Below, piece by piece: positions 57,214 through 64,000 of a DNA stretch of 64,000 nt. The position numbers and the translations under genes are program-made. This DNA is from Primula veris. Taxonomy: Eukaryota > Streptophyta > Magnoliopsida > Ericales > Primulaceae. Numbering within the stretch: the first letter of the stretch is position 1; every line of letters begins with the position of its first letter. The DNA is taken from the NCBI GenBank assembly GCA_963682055.1, contig OY821742.1:8765816-8829815 (forward strand). The letters run 5' to 3'. The notes under the pieces are model-generated. The model had not been told where the DNA came from. It saw nothing but the letters and a program-made list of their open reading frames with translations, and ran no database searches.

Positions 57214-59900
57214 ATGAGACTTGCTTCGAGGAAAACTCAGCGTGCCGTGCAGGATATTGACGCCAATTTCCTTCTAACTCAATGTTATGCCGTCTTTCAT
57301 GATTGATTTGACAACAAAATCGGCGTAGCTGACTGTTTACATCTTTATGAAATATTGTATTTTTTTGATATGAGGTCACGACATGAATAAAGGATCAGGT
57401 TAGCGCAATGATCAATTTAAGTACGAAGACGTACAGGCACAGTCGTTCTGATACTGGAAATAGGATCCATAATACCCTAATGGGATATTTTCAAATAATG
57501 ATTCAATCCGGTAGGATTGCAAGACGTTAACTTTTGCAGCGGAAAATGGCGTTTATGAACTTTTTCGAGGGACAATCATTTCCTTGCCCAGGTTGTTGTG
57601 TCTGCCTTATTTGGGCTTGCATTTTGATAACGGTTAGTAGCCTTGTTTCTAGAAGTAGTATATATTGGGCCGAAAACACTAGGCCTAAAAGTTGGATATT
57701 TTTGGCCGAATTTTATTTGGTTCATCAACTACTACTCAAATCTCCTCAATTCCCATTGCATGTCGAGGGAGTTTGTTTTTTGAAGACCAATGATTTACAT
57801 GGTGGTTAGTAGCTCGAGTCAGAAGGAACCGAGTTAGTGATCATCGGAGGTCACGACACACTTCATAATGTGATTATTGTAAATTTTTAAATTTGTTACC
57901 GTGTATTTTCAATAAATATACTAAAAATGATGAATGGCATCCCCCGTTTTTCTTTTACTTAATATAATTGTTTATTGCTTGGGTAAATTCGGCAACACTA
58001 TGAACCAAAATTGTCTTTGCCCCTGGCTTGAGTTCTCTTGCAGCATGATATTGTTCTTTTCTTGGTCATGTTAACATTTCAACTTCCAATATCTCAGAGA
58101 GAAACTCTCATGAAAAATAAGAAGAAGAATAACAATACAATAAGTTGATCTATTAGTTTGTAGGTTTTTTAAAACGGGAAATGACAAGTTTACAACTCTC
58201 ACACTCACGATCATACTATTTTGCTCATCAATTTTATGTAGCAAATACCCAAATACTTATATTAGTGACTTGGTTGTAATTTAGTGTTTCGATCCTTACG
58301 AGTGTGGGCGTAACTATCGCATTTGTTAAAGTACCATCACCAAATAAAACATTGTTTTGAAGTCAATATTACAATTTGGGTAGCATTACCAAAAAAAAAT
58401 CGAATTATTTTGTGACATATCCAAATCTGAAACGGCTCATTGATGGTCGGTCTCATTTTAATAAGATTTTTGTTCATAGGTCATTACTCTCATAATATTT
58501 TCAAGTTTATGTCACATTAATAATTCAAACAAACATTAAAAAAAACAAAACAAAACTAAAAAACAGCTTTTATGTTTTTTTTTACAATTTAATATCTTTC
58601 AAAAAGAAATTATAGTATATATTTTTAGTTTAAAAACGACGTTTAAGCTCTTTTTTACATTTTAAAATCTTTCAAAAGAGATTATAAGTTATTTTTAAAG
58701 ATTAAAAACAGTTTTTAATATATTTTTTATTGAACCGATAGATTAGAACTTAAAATAAAAAAAAAAAATTAGAGCAATGACATCCATTCAAAAACTCTTA
58801 TAAAATATGAGTTATGCATAATTATCTCAATATGAAACGGTGCGTGGGTCAAAAGAATAACCCTTGTCTACCCGACTAATCCTATAATTTTTCTTTTTTC
58901 TTCTGTGACATGGATCCAACTAACAAATTACCCCCACTTTATTTATGCCGATACTCGAGCCTAACAAAAATAAAAATCTTCAAATCAAAGATAGCTATGC
59001 CACATAACCAAAATTTCAGATTTAAACCCATCATGACTCACGTGTACAGTCCCAATATAGCGGCTCAGATTAATCCATATAAGCAAAATCCCATATTTAT
59101 TTGTCTACTTGGTTGCCATGTCATTATTAAAATTGAAGCTTTCAAATAAAAATATCTTCTCTGAACATATCCCCTACCACGAGATCTCTAATGCACTAAC
59201 AGCCACTAAAAAAAAAAAACATACCCTACTCATGCCCAATAATCTTATGCTTGAAATTATTGTGGTCCTATATATCACGTTACCATAATATATCCATGAC
59301 CAATACTTTTCTTTTTTCTTTTTTTGAATGAATCACTCTTGGAATAAAGTATTTATTCTTTGTGATAAGTACAAAATAAATAAAAATATCACGTTACCAT
59401 AATATCTCCATGACCAATACTTTTCTCCATTGTAAAAAAATTGTTTGTTTGGGTCCAAATTTTCTATAGCAAACACTTTGCCTCCTTTGCATATATCATA
59501 CTAGTAGCAGTGATTGCATGCGCGACGTATAAATATCGTATGTGTTTTACTATGAGTACAATAATCGTATTTGGTATTTTTTTTTTTAATAAACAAAAAG
59601 ATTAATTAAATTAGACAACATTGTTAATTAGAAAAATATAATGAGTAATAATTGTTAATTAAATTAGAATAAATCACTAATTAGTAAAATAAAGTAAGAG
59701 TATTTTTGAAAAAATTAGTGACAAAATTTGATAGCATAATTTAATTTTTGGATTAACTTATTATAATAACTAGCGTAAACAGCCCACGCGATACGTGATG
59801 TGTGTGGATTTTGTTAGCCACATCTAGTACAAAACCCACGTAATAAAAAAGGAATGTAAAGTTTACCTGTTAATTTCGTTGCTTCCTTGAGAAAATAGTA
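57214..59900. other. AT-rich spacer right of the gypsy element
   Basis: No gene recognised. A 92-codon ORF (57534-57809) has no motif support. A direct repeat of about 40 bases (ATCACGTTACCATAATAT ... CATGACCAATACTTTTCT) occurs near 59274-59313 and 59389-59427, bracketing about 75 bases. Confidence 0.45.
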
Positions 59901-59904
59901 ATCC

Positions 59905-60098
59905 CTTCGTTTCAAATAATTGTTACTTACAAACTTATAACATGTATCAAAATTATCGAAATGCAAAATTTTAAAACTAAATCATATAATTTAATATTTA
60001 AACTATATGATTAATTTTTAAAAAAATTTATTCCGACAATTTTGATATAAGTTATTACACGATCAAAACTGCATATAATTTCATAATAAACAATTAAT
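59905..60098. mobile_element. AT-rich MITE, relative of 41336-41515
   Basis: TCGTTTCAAATAATTGTTAC at the left and inverted-like AAGTTATTACACGATC at the right. The body ATCAAAATTATCGAAATG ... CGACAATTTTGAT is shared with the copy at 41336. Ends approximate. Confidence 0.5.
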
Positions 60099-60150
60099 CT
60101 AGTAACGACAAACTTTGAAGAGAGAGAGGGAGAGATGGCAGTTTAGAGAG

Positions 60151-60849
60151 CAGAGTCTTTTTTGAGTACTCAGATTACTCATGTGAGTACTCAAATTACT
60201 TATTTGAGGACCAGAAAATATTCCAAGTCCACGTCATATTTTATTTTTTCAATTCATTTCACTCAATTTCATTACAAAATAAATACATTCTTCTGCTTTT
60301 TTTTTCCACTCAAACTAAATACAAAATTAAAATATTTTATAATCATAATAATATATCAAGTTAACACTTGGAAGTAATTTATATTTTGTACTTTTTTATT
60401 TATTAATTTTGTTACTTCCAAGTGTGAGTAGGTAAAGGTGGAAGAAAACAATGACGTGTAGGGTTTTTGGGGACAATTTAATTATTTACTCGGAATTAAC
60501 AAAATTAATAAATAAAAAACTGCAAAATATAAATTAATTGAAAGTGTTAACTTGATATAATATTATGATTATAAAATATTTTAATTTTGTATTTATTTTG
60601 AGTGGAAAAAAAAAGCAGAGAAATGTATTAATTAATAGTGTGATAGAGTGTGTAAATTTATTTATTTTGTAGATAAATGAAATGTAATAAGATGTAATGA
60701 AGTGGTGTTAGAGTTATTTATTTTGTAATGAAATTGAGTGAAATGAATTGAAAAAAGAAAATATAACGTGGATTTAGAATCTTTTCTGGTTCTTAAATAA
60801 TTAATTTAAGTACTCATATGAGTAATCTGAGTCCTAAAAAAAACTCTGA
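60151..60849. mobile_element. long-TIR fold-back element
   Basis: The left arm (60151 to about 60410) and right arm (about 60480-60849) are inverted copies, sharing ACTCAGATTACTCAT at the tips and TATCAAGTTAACACTT near the centre. The right arm has an extra block of about 85 bases. Flanks TTTAGAGAG and TTTAGGGTG agree at seven of nine positions, weakly supporting a Mutator-type duplication. No ORF. Confidence 0.7.
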
Positions 60850-60859
60850 TTTAGGGTGG

Positions 60860-61392
60860 GGTTATTGGGAAAAAGGAAAAAAAATAACTGCTAATAAAGA
60901 GGGTAAATTGACGTGTGTAATTTTTTATTTTCCAAAAGAAAAAAAAAATGTAGGATAGAAGGGAAGGTGTACAATATTGAGTTTTTTTTCATTACGCATA
61001 TTACTTAGCATTATAATATACCCGGAATTGGTAATCCCGGATCCACGTGACAGCAATTTTTGTCTTTTTTAATTCATAAATAAATAAGTGGATGAAAAAA
61101 ATAAACATAGAACCCGGACTTTTCAACCACACGTCTTACGTAACTATTAGCTCATATTAAATTGAATTATCCGTGTACTTCTCAACCCTACGTATTATTA
61201 GGTCTCATTAAATTGAATTATTTATGGTTTTTTATAGTATGAAAATGTATTTTAATTTATCAATTCAACTTATTACTAAACAAACAAATATTTCCCACTA
61301 TTAATAAACAAACAATATAAATTGGATTCATTGCTATATTGTTGGGTTTTTATTCAATTTTGTATAATAGTGAGAAATATTTGTTTATTTAT
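60860..61392. other. AT-rich spacer
   Basis: A TTATTAATAAACAAACAAAT-type inverted pair lies near 61265-61410. Otherwise nothing recognised. Confidence 0.35.
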
Positions 61393-61395
61393 TAG

Positions 61396-62590
61396 TAAGT
61401 TAAATCAATTACACCAATGGTCCTTTTCCTGGACGTAAATATATAAGTTTATCTTCATATTTTAAGACAATTTTACTTTCGTTAACATTCATTGTGATTT
61501 ATCTAGTGCACTATTTTATAAAAAAAATCAAGACCATGTAACTTTGGAACCATCATCATCAAATGTAATAAAAATAAATAGTATATATATAGGATGAATT
61601 TTCATGGGTTTTTTGCACTTTTATACATCATATTATTGATTTTTTATGAATTTATACACCATATTATTGATTTTTTATGAATTTATACACCATATTACCA
61701 GATTATTTAATTAGTATACCATCACTATTAATAAGTTAAATCAATTACACCAATGGTCCTTTCCTGGACGTAAATATATAAGTTTATCTTCATATTTTAA
61801 GACAAGTTTACTTTCATTAACATGCATTATGATTTATGTAGTGTACTATTTTACAAAAAAATTAAGACCATGTAACTTTGGAACCATCTTCGTCAAATGT
61901 AATAATAAAAAAATTATATATATAGGATGAGATTTCAGGGTTTTTTTGCATTTTTATACACCATATTATTGACTTTTTGTGAATTTGTACATCATACTAA
62001 CAGATTATTTAATTAGTATACCATCACTACAAAATAATATTCATTTTGAAATAGTCAAAATTTGTCACAAATTGGCTATCCTGCCATAAAATTGTTACAA
62101 ATTGACGCTTCTGTCACAAACCCGTCACAATTCTCGTAACTATTAAACTCGTCATAAAAAAATCCGTCACAATTTCCGTAGCTATTTGTACATCATTTTT
62201 GTAGTGCATAGTACTACTTTTCGATAATTTTATACGCTTTCGTCCAATAAAATTAAAAACTCCGTCCAAAAAAATATGTTAAAAAATAATTCATCGTTTG
62301 TCATAAAGTTCAAGATATACTTGAAAATTTAAACAGGTTTGTACAGTATTAATATATGGTATAAAATGAGAATGATAAGTTTGAGTTGAGTACGCTACAT
62401 GGATCAAGATATGCAACTGATATTACGAAAGAAAAAATATGGGTGTCATATGTGAAAGTCGAGTGAGCGTAAATTATTATACGAAAGTGTATAAAATCAC
62501 CGAAAAGTAGTATCGTGGTAGTATGATGCACTAATTAAATAATTTGTTAGTATAGTGTACAAAATCGCAAAAAAGCAATAGTATGGTATT
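61396..62590. repeat. inverted-repeat element with tandemly duplicated left arm
   Basis: A unit of about 300-335 bases (CAATTACACCAATGGTCC ... TTAATTAGTATACCATCAC) occurs at about 61396-61735 and 61736-62024. The last part plus 62207-62245 is repeated inverted at about 62475-62590 (TACTACTTTTCG, AATTATTTAATTAGT). A CACTA MITE interrupts the left arm. Confidence 0.7.
62025..62206. mobile_element. CACTA-type MITE, copy C
   Basis: 182 bp, CACTACAAAATAATA to TTTTTGTAGTG, with CAT on both sides (62022-62024, 62207-62209). Same family as copies A and B. The empty site can be read in the inverted arm near 62520. Confidence 0.9.
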
Positions 62591-62599
62591 AAAAAATTG

Positions 62600-64000
62600 A
62601 AAAAAAAAGGCCGAAAATTCAATAGTCCTCCCTAATTCGTCATAAATTTTACTTTCATTCCTATTTTAAATTTCTTATATTGGTATCATCACTTATTAAA
62701 GTATCATCAAATGACTTTTCACTTAAAAGTTAACATTAGAATAGCACAACTGTATAAAAATAATGTGAGCCACCAAAGTTAAAATGCATTAATAAATTAG
62801 CGTGTTACCATCACTAAACTAACCTTTCCCAATCTTAAGAATCTAGATGGGATATTTCCCTTCGACTCACCTTTATCATTCTAGACATAAACTTAATCCG
62901 TTGTGTAGCCGGTGTTCAATAATAATACCAACAGTTATATTAGGAGTTGTTGAATTTGGATCAAACAACTAATTATTCTTTTTTTGATTTATTGACACCT
63001 CATGACGGAGCTAGAATTCGGAAATGAAGTGCTGCAATTGTAACAAAAAATATTGGGACAAGGAATTATCACCCACAATTTTCATGTATCTATAAGTAAA
63101 ATATACATACTGGGAGTGCTAACTCACTATTTTCATGAATTATATATAAAATATACAGGCGGGTAGTGATTTTATAATATGAACGTAAATGTATAGTGTG
63201 TTGACATCTCAACAATTGAATTACAGAAATAACACCAAACTTATATTAATTTTAAACACCATCAACTTCATTCCCACTAAAATAAATTAGTAATATTACC
63301 CTTCTTATAAAAGGAGTAAAACAAAAACCCTAGAGTAAAACTGCATAAAGATTTAACATTTAACAAATTCTTGAAGTGTGAACTTGACGCTAAAATAAAT
63401 AAAAAAAAACATAAATTTTCATATATATCTTATCTTTAAATATCAACCACAACAATAGCCGGCCCCTCTACACTTATTCCAAACCCTCACATGGATTTAC
63501 CAAAAATAGGGGACAATATTAATCCACGTAATTATTTCCCATTCTTTCATATTCCACATGGCATCCACGTCACATATAGAATATTTAAGATACAAAAAAA
63601 AAATATCTCAACACCGAACCAACCCTTTATTTACCCAACCACAAGATCTTAAGTCAATTTTGAGCCACTCGTTTGAATTTCTACAAATACGTGGCGTTTT
63701 CTCATGGCTTACTAGGTTCGAGGCCTGCTTAGACTGATATTTCTAGACATTTGGTATTTTAAAATAATTGACAATTTTGTCCCCAGCAAAAGTTTATTGC
63801 GAATGAACCTAATTATTTTGGATTATTTTCATGTTACTCTACGTATTTATTAATGTTAAACTTTAAATCTCTTAATCGTATTTATTCCAAAGTCGCTAAA
63901 ACGAGTAACTTCTAGACGACGGACTAGGTCTACTAAAAGATAACGAGGCAAACCATTATATTCTTAATCATGAAGCGAAGAACTAATTTTGTTGTAATAG
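62600..64000. other. AT-rich spacer to the window end
   Basis: No gene recognised. Near 63540-63600 CACATGGCATCCACGTCAC contains G-box-like words that could belong to the promoter of a gene outside the window. Confidence 0.35.

Noticed and set aside
57534..57809. Cys-rich small secreted protein
   Set aside because: No signal peptide at the start, no conserved spacing of cysteines, and no promoter evidence.

Overview
The window is nuclear DNA of a dicot-type flowering plant. It has long AT-rich spacers, few intron-bearing host genes, and many nested LTR retrotransposons and MITEs. The species cannot be named from the sequence. Four host protein genes are supported: a 98-aa secreted or membrane protein (5469-5765 +), a single-exon fasciclin-like arabinogalactan protein (17701-18693 +), a three-exon F-box/LRR gene (34965-37884 +), and a single-EF-hand calcium sensor of the PBP1/KIC type (39487-39843 -). 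No tRNA, rRNA or CRISPR locus was found. The only tRNA-like and 5S-like sequences lie inside transposons.

Layout. 1-3400: minus-strand Ty1/copia element cut by the window edge (LTR, initiator-Met PBS, broken gag-PR-INT-RT). 3924-4969: probable old LTR. 6291-7650: solo LTR with perfect TATGT target duplication and a duplicated TATA box. 8106-14635: old minus-strand copia element with short LTRs and a 5S-derived (Cassandra-like) insertion. 15546-15736: CACTA MITE. 20910-29494: Sirevirus-type copia element with ACTCC target duplication, an env-like ORF, three polypurine tracts and a 500-bp hAT MITE inserted at base 10 of its 5' LTR. 30199-31661: nested MITEs and a second CACTA MITE. 32160-34380: a degenerate minisatellite beside a GC-rich patch. 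40735-41085, 44031-45647 and 45770-45995: fold-back and TIR elements. 42458-43171: diverged solo LTR related to the gypsy element. 46305-57208: young, structurally complete Ty3/gypsy (Tat-lineage) element. 57214-64000: AT-rich spacer with fold-back elements and a third CACTA MITE.

The most interesting object is the Ty3/gypsy element. Its two 687-bp LTRs differ at about seven positions by eye and are flanked by perfect GAAAC duplications. It carries gag, protease, RT, two RNase H domains and integrase on the plus strand. Its 3' third holds a separate gene on the opposite strand, with its own TATA box and three exons joined by two phase-0 GT-AG introns (predicted 855 aa). This gene has an N-terminal region resembling the putative gypsy-type transposase family and a C-terminal coiled coil. 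The sense pol and the antisense gene converge tail to tail on a 76-bp tandem repeat. Because the introns are antisense to the genomic RNA, they survive retrotransposition.

Several insertion histories can be read directly: hAT into Sirevirus LTR, CACTA into one arm of an inverted repeat whose other arm keeps the empty site, and MITEs inside hAT-like elements.
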